From the NCBI GenBank assembly GCA_021234155.1, contig JAJEKV010000036.1, positions 6,845,079 through 6,909,078 of the forward strand: a stretch of 64,000 nt of DNA, in the 5' to 3' direction. Below, one piece after another: positions 32,983 to 43,596 of this stretch. The stretch comes from Isoetes taiwanensis (Eukaryota; Streptophyta; Lycopodiopsida; Isoetales; Isoetaceae). Numbering within the stretch: position 1 is the stretch's first letter; each line of letters opens with the position of its first letter. Under the pieces are notes generated by a model. The model made no database searches. It saw only the letters and a list, made by a program, of their open reading frames with translations, and was not told the DNA's origin. A program made the position numbers and the translations under genes.

Positions 32983-35900
32983 TTCTATTCCTTAGGATCC
33001 CTTCTATTTTATGTTCACCAAACTTAATTTCCAGATGAATCTAGCATATGCTAACTCTAATGGGGATGAGTTATTATAGTTGATGGCTATGGAGGTCCTG
33101 CGCACTCTTTGTGCGAATAAAGTCTCTGCCCCAGCTCATCTAACATAATGCCTCAGACCTACTCATTCCCCCTATTATTTGGTGATGCGCAAATAGTCTT
33201 CAAAATATACATAGGAAGTAGACCTGACTGCAAATATTGTACTTCCTAATCTACAATTAGGAAGTAGACATAATTGTAGAACCTGAACTGCAAATATTCT
33301 CGTCTCGATAATATTGTAAATATATTGCAAATATTCTTTGTATACATTGTCGATTATTTATATTCTTTGTAACCAACTTGATTATAAAGATGATGTGAGT
33401 CTTATTGTAGTTCTATATATGGAATCAATTGTTGTTTCTCAAGCACTTAATATTGGCTCCTCCATGCATGCGGGATACCAATGCGACAAGCTTCGACATG
33501 ACTTATGTTTTGGCCAAGATGATTCTCTGACAATTTTAAGTTCTATTCAATCCCGAAAGGTCTCGGTGTTGTTAAAGCTGACATTAAGCCTTCGTGCTGA
33601 GAGAAGTTGTATGTTATAAGGTCCATACCGCTTGGATTAGACAGAGGCACAATCGTTCATGGCAATTTGTAATCGGTGGTGGTGGTCGGGATCACGGAGT
33701 TGGAAGAATTTACTTGAATCCAAGATGTCGACATTGGGAAGTCATAGACACCGAGCAAGTAAGTTTTCTAATACTAAAGCAAAAAGATCTCCTATGTTGT
33801 ATCTATTCCACACATGTAGTATTTGGGTTCTCTCTTTTTATTTAATGTGGCCACGGGCATTTGATGATTTAGTGTCCAATACTCGAGGAACAAGAGAAGC
33901 TCATCACTTTTCTGATTTAAAAGAAGTTGAAGCGGGGTTTAAAATGGGTATAAGATTGGCTTCAAGATTACTGAACCTAACAAGTGCAATTGAGTAGACA
34001 TAACTTGATGGCACCGTGAACTTTCTGCGAAAGAAAGGCCGATTTTGATTACAAGGAAATGGGAAGTTTATCCGCTTTTGGGGATAGTACACCGAGCATT
34101 CCGGTGCAATAGTGGTTGAGCTTGGCAGTGCGGAGTTGAACGCCAACGAGCTTTTGACAGATACAAACAAATGGACAAATGGCTATAGAGTCGATTAATG
34201 CGAGATTAGACATAACATTGAGGGCCATAAAATATGGCAAGAACACGGTGCAAGAGGTGTGGCTACTCATAACTTCAACAGGTGAGTCCCTTTCCAAGAC
34301 TGTCTTTTCAAGTTCGTGTCTACAATTATCAATCTCAAGTTATCTTCACCACTTGCTCCTTATCCATTACATCAATGACTAAATTCTCTATTATATGAAT
34401 TTGTATTTGGCTTCCAAGCACTCGAGGAGAAATCCACGGCTTGGTTTAAACTTTACCGTGTTTGCATCTATCCTTCAAGAGCACATGAAATCTATTCATG
34501 CACTTGAGCTACCCTTCACGACCACACCAAAAAGGTCGTCATTTGCGGACTCTGAACGATAAACAGATGCTCCTCCATTGCTTCGAAAATGTTCTTACTC
34601 CATTTTTTTTCTAAGACATGGATTCCGTGCGCTCTGTGTCTGGATGTTTACAATTTCAAGGTGCATTTGATCAAAGATGCCTGACATTATTGTTTTAATG
34701 TGCAGCTTGCACAATGTTTGCACGCAATATGAGGATCTGAAGATTCTTCCATGGCAAAGAGGCATATAGGCTCAAGATGTGTCAGCATTTCAGCATTTCT
34801 GTTATCTCCTAAGCTTTAAGAAAGATATGGATTTCTAGAATGTAAATGTGTCCAATCTAGATGAGCTATTGATACATCATTTGGTGGAATCAACTATCAA
34901 ATTATTGTGCTGGAGTTTTCCATAGCAAGTCTTCACCCATGTTTTCATGTTGGCTATGCAACAAACTTCCAAGACATGTTTTTGTTTTACGAGGGTTTCT
35001 ATGATATGCAGGTCTTCACAGTTCATTATCATCTCTCGACAATCTTCCACCACATTAATCTCCTTACAATATTCTTCCATTGCAAGGGAGCATTTAAACT
35101 TGGTCATAAATGTTGCCTGACTTCATTGTTTTATTGTGCGAACTGCGGTGAAGCTGAACTGCACATTTATTAATTTATCACATCTATATGTACGGTGAAA
35201 CATGTAATAGCTGAACTATTACACATTTATTAATTTATCACATGTATATGATGGAATCTTTGAATGGCTAGAAATGGGCTGCCTGATTTGCATCGTTAAG
35301 TTTTATATTTTAGGTTTGCCTATGTAGAAGATTAAGATCTACACTCCATTTGCCAGTCCGGCATGTACGGACAACATATTTTGTACAGCATAAGCCTTAA
35401 TTAACAAGAAATGCAAATACCTCCTATTGCCCCAAAGATGGTCTTTAGTAAATATTTCAAACAGTTGTAAATTTCAATTATAGGGGAAGCATTTGCCGTT
35501 GGTAATTGATATGGTACATGTTACAGTCTCAAAGTCATTTTGAAAAACAACCATCATCAATCATCCCAATAGTCTACCACCAAGGACCAATGTATGCCTC
35601 TTCCATCATGGAGTCCTTCCATGTATGCATGTCATCGTCAATATTGGTTAAGAGTCTTCCATCTATGGAGTCACACATAGTCCTTTCAAGACAAGTTTCA
35701 CCATAGTCCTTAGCTTCAAGATGTGTAGATGAGGATGTTCTAAAAAATTCTAAAAAATGCGTAGCATTCTTCATAGCTTCTAAGAGCTAATAGTTCCGTT
35801 TGACACAAATTGCACTTTCCCACTACTAACGCCCATTGCTTATTTTGTCCAATGTTGTAAATCAATCTCTTTATTGCAAAAGTAACAACTTTGGGATAAA

Positions 35901-36099
35901 TCATTTGCCTTCTCAAGAGAAGCTCATAACTTAGAAATTGTATTCATTATAAAGCCTCTCTTATTATGTTATTTGCACTTTTGTTTTTGTGTAGAGTGAC
36001 ATTAGCAACACCTCATCTCCAACCTAGCATATTGTTCCTAAAGCCTGGCAATGCCGGGCACTGTTACTAGTATGCATTAAGTTTGTTTTTTTTTTTTGA
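32983..36099. other. No gene recognised
   Basis: Several short exon-like open stretches occur (for example 33659-33997 and 34179-34382 on +). None carries a recognisable domain. A short palindromic repeat of 'aggaagtagac' lies at about 33208-33275, and a duplicated block 'cacatttattaatttatcacat' lies at about 35162-35185 and 35222-35245. It may be intron or decayed transposon sequence. Confidence 0.4.
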
Positions 36100-36680
36100 T
36101 GCAGGATTGGTTTGTTATCCCATGGGCTGAGTGGGCTAAAAAATATTGGCGAAAATACTTGTCTAAAGGTATTAGGCAAGCAAGAAGAGATGTATGTGAC
36201 TTACGGGCATGAGCAAAAGCCAGCAAAGCCTAAATGGATGAAAAATGATATGCGGTTTAAATTTCTTGCATATATGTAGACAAGTCAGTACAAGGTATAA
36301 TGTTAACCATATTAATAAATATCTTGTACATAATTCAAGTTGCAAATTAAAAGTTTATTTTTCCTCAGAATTTGAGCATTTGCAACAAGAAAAATCGAGG
36401 TGATCAAAAGCAAATTGCCAACACAAGGAGAAGAGGCTATGCTGGAATGTATATGTATTTGGTAAAAGTTTGATTTATGACTTGCATACATCTATGCTAC
36501 TTGGTTAATTTGCATGTAGATACATAAAGTTTCGCTTGGTTAAAAAATTACAGAAACAGAAGATGCAAAGGTCACCGACCACGAATGAAATTGCAAATGA
36601 AGCTCATATCTCTAAAGGGTATGGAAATGTACCAAGGGGAGTTAATGCACTTGATTTTGACGAGAAGTTGAATGTAAGTT
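36100..36680 (+). pseudogene. Possible En/Spm-type (Ptta family) transposase remnant
   Basis: Three short + strand exon-like pieces read EWAKKYWRKYLSKGIRQARR, then LSICNKKNRGDQKQIANTRR and RGYAGM, then KQKMQRSPTTNEIANEAHIS. The order 'NKKNR...K....T.G..GY' followed by 'P...E......HI.K' resembles the plant Ptta/En/Spm transposase family. Splice-like borders (ag/gt) separate the pieces. The assignment is tentative because the pieces are short. Confidence 0.4.
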
Positions 36681-36897
36681 AATTTTGTTTTAAATCTTTC
36701 AAAATAATATACTTGGCTTCTACGTGTGTGAGTTTTGCACCTTCAGGGTACATCACCACAGAGACAGCAGTGTTAGGGTATGGATTAACATTAGGAGGAA
36801 ACTTTAAAAACGTACGCTCAAAGTTTAAGATTATAAAATGTGAACCTTTTAACTCATCCAAAAAGAGAATGGTGGTTGTGGTTAAACACATTGATGG

Positions 36898-38477
36898 TGT
36901 GGCGTTCCAGCACAGTATACGGTCCCAGGACGTATACTGTACTGCCTCGTCACGCGTACACGCCACTCCGACTGACGTGTACGCCAACGTGTAGCCAGGC
37001 GGGTAGCCCCTAAGGGGCAACTTGCAAGGTATGTGCACTTATTAATGTGCACATTTACCAATGTGCACATTTATTAAGGTGCACACCTTTCCATGTGGAT
37101 ACATTTATGCCACCTAGCCATTAAAGGCAAGTGGGCCATTCCCAATTATCCCACATGCTTAAAGGGATAATGGGAAACCCTAGCCCTAACCCTTTGTCTA
37201 TATAGGTTAAGGAAACCCTAACTTGCCATTTTCTTCCATAGGGTTTTAGGGCTCTGTTTTGCTTGTTCCAAGAGTCAAAACCGCCTCCCAGACTCTGTCT
37301 GAGCGATTTGACTCATTAGTTTCCCTTTCTAGCATCATCTTCTAGCAGTTCAGCAGGATGGTCGAGTTCAGAGCAGGAGGAGCGAGCCAAGGATCAGGTA
37401 TTTGGTCAATTTAATAGCCTAAACTGTCTTCTAGTCATTGAATCAGTAGGTTTAGCCTATTAAATTGCCCATAGCAACCATCTAGATCTCTAGATACCAG
37501 ACTCTAACTAAAGAACCTAACTCTATGATGTAGATTAGATCTTGTTCTTTAGTTCTTCTGTGATATGTATGATGATGCATCTCTGTGAACTCATTGTATT
37601 GGGAAGGGGGGTAGAGACCCTAAAGCCTAGTAGTGGATGCTCCTAGCTAGCCTCTTTAGCACACTGTAAATTCGGCCTGTGTACAGGAGCCCACCTGGTT
37701 GTGGGTGAAGGGGCCAGACTGGCTTAGAATGAGGTTCGTGTTCTGACCCTTGACCGATCCCTCTGGCGTGTAAAGTCTACCGGGGATCAGAGTGACTAGG
37801 TCTAATGGCTTGCCACTGAGTGTGGGTAAGGCATGGGCTCGACATCCGTGGGGTGGTGTTCACCTTCCAGTGGGTTAAGTCGAATAAGGGCAGTGGCCCT
37901 CCAGTCACCTTGGGTCAGCATGTAGATCTCTGGAGGGAGTGATCCCTACCTGCCCCATCGGGACTGGGGAGATGTAACCCAGGAATAGCCCCTTTGGCTA
38001 TGCACCCGGCGGGCTACAGTCAGGTCCCAACACTTTTCAACCTACTCTGCAAAGTGTGCACAGGAGGGGCGGATGGAGTGGACAACCCTAAGCCATGTTC
38101 TTATGCCAGCCCAATCCATTGTCATGATTCTGTCTGCACTGAACTCTGGAGACCAAGCTTGTCAGTCATCCCCCTGGAGTCTGAGCCTTGGGTAGGAACT
38201 TCCTTGTATTGTGCTGATCTTTGTCTATGCAGATGTTGATGTGCCACCCTTCGAGGTGGATATATGATGTTATGTTACTGACGTGTATGTTTACGCTTCC
38301 GCAGCTAGGTAGGCCCTGAGGGAGACGGGGTAAAATGACCCCTTCACTCTTCCTACTGTGGACTCTAGACGGTTACAGTGATATGTGGAGGGCCCTGTAT
38401 CAGTGTGGAGCTGGTGCGGGGGATGAACTCCTGTTTGTATACGGTGCGGGCATCGTATACGAGTAGGGGACGTCACA
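36898..38477 (+). mobile_element. Solo LTR of the element A family (1580 bp)
   Basis: Starts TGTGGCGTTC and ends ACGTCACA, flanked by the 5 bp direct repeat gatgg (36893-36897 and 38478-38482). It matches the 3' LTR of element A (19463-21040) along its full length. Removing the LTR and one TSD restores the Ca2+-ATPase reading HIDG-KVRAHWKG, so it inserted directly into an exon. It contains TATA ctatatagg (37198-37206) and a telo-box aaaccctaac (37213-37222). No internal region is present, consistent with LTR-LTR recombination. Confidence 0.95.
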
Positions 38478-39109
38478 GATGGCAAAGTGAGAGCTCATTG
38501 GAAAGGTGCTGCTTCTGAGATAGTGCTAGGCATGTGCAGCAAATACATAGATTATCATGGTCAAGCTGTTGAGATAGATTATGAAAAAAGGGAGGAACTC
38601 CATGAAGTAATCACATCTTTTACTGATGAGGCTCTTAGGACATTGTGCTTAATCATAAAAGATTTGGAGAATGAGCCTTCAAATGAAGGCCCTATCCCCC
38701 AAGATGGATCCACTTGTTTGGTGGTTGCAAGAATCAAAGATCCGGTTCGCCCAGGTGTGAAGGAAGCTGTAAAGCTTTGCCAGTCGGCTGGCATCAAAGT
38801 TTGCATGGTGACTGGCGACAATGTGAACACATCAAAGGCAATTGCACGAGAATGTGGCATTTTGACAGATGGTGAGGTAATTGAGGGTCATACATTTAGG
38901 CAGCTGAACGAAGAGGAGATGAGAGAACTCATTCCCAACTTACAGGTAAGATGCCCGTACTAAATTGAGAGCTTTTACAGAATTTTCTGTCTCATAGTTG
39001 ACTCATACAATTTTCAGGTGATGGCTAGGTCTCATCCTACAGATAAGCATATACTGGTGAAACAACTTCGTACAATGCAAGAAGTTGTTGCTGTGACAAG
39101 TGGTGAAGG

Positions 39110-39860
39110 GGTTAAACCCCCAGGAGAGCACATTACGCCTAATAATATGGGCGAGCCCGTCAGGGCGAGCCCATTTATCTGGCGTAATGGGCAAGCCTGG
39201 GGGTTTGACCCCTTTAACCGGGAGGTCCGAGGCAATTTTGCCTCTGATTCAATCCTCTGATTCATGCAGCAGCAAGATCTTGCAGGGCCGAGCTGGATGA
39301 AGATGAAGAGCTGGGTGAAGATGACATCAATCCGCAAAACAGAATTCTTCCACAAGTCGCATACACAAAAGCTTGCACACGCAGAATCTCTTGCAGATTG
39401 CAGATTGAAGGCACTCAAGTCAGATTGAAGCACAATATGCCAGATTAGAGCAAAATATGGAGGCAAGTTTATCCTTCAGCGTATTTTTGGCAGATTCATC
39501 CTCTTTTTGGTAGATTCAAGGAAAAATATGACAGCCATCCTCTTCTTCAGGGCCTGCTTCGCCCTTTTCTTCAGTCTGCTTAAGGGCCTGCTTCGCCCTT
39601 TTCTTCAAGCAAAATATGACAGTCATCCTCTTCTTAAGGGCCTGCTTCGCCCTTTTCTTCAGAGTCTGCCATCCGAATCCGACCCAAAACTCATGGAAAT
39701 GGGCTAGCATATGCCTACAGCCCGATTATCATGATAAACAGGCTGCTGCCTGTTTATCAAATTGTGCTGCCTGTTTATTGAATCGCCAGTAGAACATTAC
39801 GGCTAATAACTCTTCTAGATCCAACGGTTGAGATTCAAAATTGCAGAGGACCTGCCGGTT
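39110..39860 (+). mobile_element. 751 bp foldback-type insertion in the Ca2+-ATPase exon
   Basis: Flanked by aagg (39106-39109 and 39861-39864). Removing the insertion plus one copy rejoins the exon as ...VTSGEG-TNDALALH. The first ~113 bases form a long hairpin: ggggttaaacccccagg and cattacgcc pair with ggcgtaatg and cctgggggtttgacccc. Further on, gggcctgcttcgccctttt occurs three times (about 39550-39660) and a cctgttta block twice. No ORF or known superfamily was recognised, and the two ends are not clear inverted repeats of each other. Confidence 0.7.
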
Positions 39861-40569
39861 AAGGAACAAATGATGCACTTGCCTTGCATGAATCAGATGT
39901 TGGCTTGGCAATGGGTATAGCTGGGACAGAGGTAATGAGCTCAAGTTTCTAAGTCCTTGTGTTCTGTATTTGTAAAGACTGCCAATACTGGGGAAAATTG
40001 TCTATTTATTTGCGTCCCTTATTAAAAGTCTTGAATGTCTAGGTTACTTTGTCTTCTTAATGGAGCTCTACTTTTAACGTAATTTAGCATTTTCTTGAAG
40101 CTTTTTATTCATTTTATTCACAACAGGTAGCAAAGGAGAGTGCTGATATCATTATACTGGAGAATAAATTCCAGACCATTGTGACAATTGCCAAGTGGGG
40201 TCGATTTGTGTATACAAACATTCAAAAGTTTGTGCAGTTCCAACTCACAGTTAATCTTGTTGCTCTAGTTCTGAACTTCACTTCTGCTTGCCTTACAGGT
40301 ATCCACAAAGCTTTTAACAAAGGCAATTTACATGTATGTTCATCCTAACAGTTGATTGTATATTGCAGGCAAGGCACCACTTACAGTTGTCCAACTTCTT
40401 TGGGTTAACCTTATAATGGATACCCTTGGGGCCTTGGCATTAGCAACTGAGCCACCATATGATGAGCTGATGCAAAACCCCCTATTGGCTGGAAGGGAAA
40501 CCTTATTAGCGGCGTTATGTGGCGAAATATTATTGTTCAGGCTGTTTATCAGCTAATTGTGTTGTCAAC

Positions 40570-42410
40570 TTTGGAAATTTAGGAATGGCTCTGCAGGCCA
40601 AATAAATGGTACTGATTCCTACCTGTGTGAAGAATGTGAGGAGAAAATGCGTACTCCTCCAGCGGGAACTGCTTCAGACAGTGAGCGCGGCGCCATGGGC
40701 GCATCATCATCATCACCCCCATTATTTTCTCCAGATGCAGGATCAGAATGTGGAGAATGCTGTGTTGCAGATGCAGAGGGCGATTCATCATCTACCTGGG
40801 AAGTTCCACATGTTTAGGTGCACCATACTAAAGAAATTTTTACTGAGTTTTTGTCCCAAGTTCCACTTTCTGAGCTTAAGAGCATCTTTAGATTGGCGCA
40901 TTTTTCCAAACTTGCTTATACAATACAGAGTATTAAGGTACTTTTTATAGCCTTTGGTTGCATTAAAACTTGCTTTATCATTGCACATTTTAACTATCAT
41001 GTATCCTATGTTATTGGCATGAATTCTGCTGCAGACTCAAGAACTATATCATTTAAAATTTGTTACTTCATCAATACAACAAAAAAGCCGAAGCACTTGC
41101 AAAAGATATAGCATCACTTAATGAGCATAAACAAGGAGAGGTTATAGAGAGTGATGAAAGTGAGATGCATGAAAGGAATTTTATCAATCCAATATCTGCT
41201 TCTTCTTTGGCAGCATCCGCGGCAACATATCTATAACCAGGCACTGTTTCCCTGGGGGTACCAATGCTAATGGGGTAGTTTATGTGAACGGCAGTGAAGA
41301 ATCATATAGTGAAGGATCATTTCGTGAAGGATGTGGTTCTAAATCAGAATCAGATGTTGTGTCCTTCATTGCATCATCTCGTATCACAGCTATGGTAGCT
41401 GATGAGGACGGTACTATACGGGCAGTTGGAAGGGACTTGCAGGCTTTGGACACATGTCCATGTGAATGGTTTTGTTGTGATGACAAGCAAAATAAGACTT
41501 GTTACTTTATAATACAGGTACATTTTTTATGTGCAAATTCACTGAATGGAACATGACATAGTTTCTCAACTTGCTCGTAATTTGGATTTAGGGCTCTGAC
41601 TCCCTGGCTTTCTGGCAAGCCAATCTTCTGTTTGAACCAACACAATTTGAGGTAATAAAGGTTGCTTATATTTCAACCATAACTAGTACAGTATAGCTCA
41701 CATATTTCAATGTGAGGTGTTTTAGTACACCGCGGAATTTATAAAGCTGCAAAAGGGTTGTATGTGCAGATTCTGCCTTTGCAGGCACATGGTGAGAAAG
41801 GACGTATTCAATTCACAGGGCATATACTGGGTGGAAGCCCGGGGATGTTGCTTTCTCTTATGTTACAACTGCGAGGAATAGTAGCATCACACATTTTGTT
41901 GCCTGTAGTTACCTTTGGTTCTCCTTGTATCATGTGTGGAGGTGATCAGCTATTAAGAAAAATGGGTTTGCCATGGGATCACATCAAGTCAGTTGTGATG
42001 CACCGAGACATTGCCCCACGTGTGTTTGCATGCCACTATCCTGGTCATGTTGCAGAAGTATTGAAAAGATTGAATGGAACTTTTCGGAATCATCCTTGCT
42101 TGAACCATCAGATTAGGCTCCCTTCATTAATATATTTCATTTCATATATTTCTCACAAGCTTTTACCAACTTTGAGCTTGTGTTCTTGACAGAAACATCT
42201 ATATGCTCCTATAGGCCAGTATATGATCTTGCAACCAGATCAGCAAAATGCTCCACCTCATTTTCTCCTGACATAGGGAATTGGACTATATATAGTGAGA
42301 CATCCAAACCATACAGCACAGGGTCCTAGTTCTCAACCTTCAAAGACGGATGCTACTGAGGTTCGGGTTGCTCTGAGGGCATTTTAAAATTCACCACATC
42401 CCCTTGATTA
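40570..42410 (+). pseudogene. PLIP-type plastid lipase (class 3), broken, nucleophile lost
   Basis: This matches plant PLIP class-3 lipases, which release fatty acids from chloroplast lipids. Pieces in order: CGECCVADAEGDSSSTWEVP and IFTEFLSQVPLSELKSIFRL (40570-40936), LKFVTSSIQ plus a Ser/Asp-rich region and ITAMVADEDG, EWFCCDD (41035-41517), GSDSLAFWQANLLFEPTQFE (41592-41651), then [54 protein letters not shown] and FRNHPCLN (to about 42189), ending NSPHPLDYENM. The nucleophile elbow reads GHILGG at 41818-41835 where the family has GHSLGG, so the catalytic serine is isoleucine (ATA). Frameshifts (near 40815 and 41085) and in-frame stops around 42274 and 42387 confirm a pseudogene. It lies in the same orientation directly against the truncated Ca2+-ATPase, with no plastid transit peptide in view. 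Confidence 0.92.
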
Positions 42411-42841
42411 TGAAAACATGACTTCGCGTTTAGATTTAGGCCACCTCACCCTCAAGAAACCGGAGGGCAACCCTCTGTGCGCAACACCTTGTTAAACTTG
42501 GGAATTGCACTTCCCTAATATCAAAAGACAAACAAAAATCAATGATACTCATATATTTCACTACGCAAATCCTACTTTATTTGGCTTCCAATTGACACTT
42601 CCTTGTTTTTCACTTTTCCCAATGCTTCTTTGTTCTTCACGTTTTTCGCAGCCTATATATTATTATAAGAAGTCTTGATGATATTTGATGAGCAAGATAA
42701 TTAATAAAAATAGTTTTTAATACCTGGCTTCCAACTGATGCTTCTCTATGCCCCGCCGACAACAAACAACTCCTGTTGTGCCAGCCAGGATTGACCTAAC
42801 AAATCAGAGAGTTCCAGGAGCTGAGGCGGAGAAGCCACAAT

Positions 42842-43393
42842 GTGGTGGTACGTGGCCTGACAGAAGAGGCAAGGGAGGACCTCATTAACTGGCTCCAAAT
42901 ATTGATTCTTGCTCGAATGACATTCCCCACGCCAGTATACATTATTAGGGCGAGATGCCATGGCATCCATCGCCCAGACCGCCCACGGGTAGTCACGTTC
43001 ACAGTACGAGATGCGCAAGTGAAAGCAGCCATCCTGCGCCAGGGTAGGCAGCTGAAGGGAACTGCCTTGTATGTTGACCGAGACCTGACCCCGGCCCAAC
43101 AAGAAGACCATAGGCACGAGTTGGCCAAAGCTAAAAGCATTCGCAGACAGGGAGAAGCTGCAGGACTAATTCGGGGCAGGATGCAAATTTTCAGGCCGCC
43201 AAATGCTGCTGCGAATCCTGCTAACCCTCTAGCAGCCCCTAACCATGCCACTGCTTCGCCTGCTACAGCTGCACGCCCTGCTCAAGTTGCCTCACCTTCT
43301 GTTGCTTGCACATCTCAGGCTGCTTCTACTTCTGCCATCCCCCCGTCTGATGCTGCCACTGAATCCCCAACTGCCGCCCCTGCCAATAAATAG
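42842..43393 (+). CDS. LINE-3 ORF1 (RNA-binding protein), partial
   Basis: An open frame ends at TAG 43391-43393; the true N-terminus is lost by 5' truncation, and reading may begin anywhere from about 42780. It shows MVVRGLTEEAREDLINWL, then VVTFTVRDAQVKAAIL and ALYVDRDLTPAQQEDHRHEL, the layout of LINE ORF1 RNA-binding (RRM-like) and C-terminal domains. A long Ala/Pro/Thr-rich tail follows. LINE ORF1p coats the element RNA. ORF2 begins at ATG 43409, 15 bases after this stop. The domain assignment rests on motif resemblance only. Confidence 0.65.
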   Translation: MVVRGLTEEAREDLINWLQILILARMTFPTPVYIIRARCHGIHRPDRPRVVTFTVRDAQVKAAILRQGRQLKGTALYVDRDLTPAQQEDHRHELAKAKSIRRQGEAAGLIRGRMQIFRPPNAAANPANPLAAPNHATASPATAARPAQVASPSVACTSQAASTSAIPPSDAATESPTAAPANK

Positions 43394-43408
43394 GAATTGT
43401 GCCTCCGC

Positions 43409-43596
43409 ATGATCTCCTGGAATTGTCGGGGCTTCCCATGGCAGAAGGGAGATAGTCTCAACTCTGTTGCCGCAGACATGGATCTCATCTTCCTTATGGA
43501 AACATGGGAGCATGCAGGACACAGGATACCTGACTTGCCAGGATACCAGTGCTACTCAATCTTCAATGATTGCACAGGAAAGCGGGGGCATGGGGG
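43409..43596 (+). pseudogene. LINE-3 ORF2, 5' part (endonuclease start)
   Basis: Starts at ATG 43409 with MISWNCRGFPWQ, then MDLIFLMETWEH, the opening motifs of an APE-type endonuclease that nicks target DNA. It is cut after about 62 codons by LTR element B. The interruption is at a ggggg run (43592-43596) that reappears after the 3' LTR. The remainder of ORF2 resumes at about 56571. Confidence 0.88.

Larger units (their letters stand above)
36747..40565 (+). pseudogene. Autoinhibited Ca2+-ATPase (ACA type), C-terminal half, broken
   Basis: This is part of a plant P2B Ca2+-ATPase, which pumps Ca2+ out of the cytosol. Exon-like pieces are: 36747-38945 (TTETAVLGYGLTLGG, EPFNSSKKRM, then after the solo LTR VRAHWKGAASEIV, KVCMVTGDNVNTSKAIA), 39018-39931 (VMARSHPTDKH...GTNDALALHESDVG), 40127-40298 (VAKESADIIILENKFQTIV and IQKFVQFQLTVN) and 40369-40565 ([20 protein letters not shown]). 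Introns have GT/AG borders. A solo LTR (36898-38477) and a foldback insertion (39110-39860) interrupt two exons. A frameshift near 40495-40505 precedes [15 protein letters not shown]. The TGDGTND motif reads TSGEGTND, losing a key Asp. The last transmembrane segments are missing and the sequence runs into a lipase fragment. The N-terminal half lies inverted at 60257-61546. Confidence 0.92.

Noticed and set aside
40356-40556. A separate small gene starting inside the Ca2+-ATPase 3' exon
   Set aside because: It is the last ATPase exon-like piece read past an intron border and a frameshift, not an independent gene.
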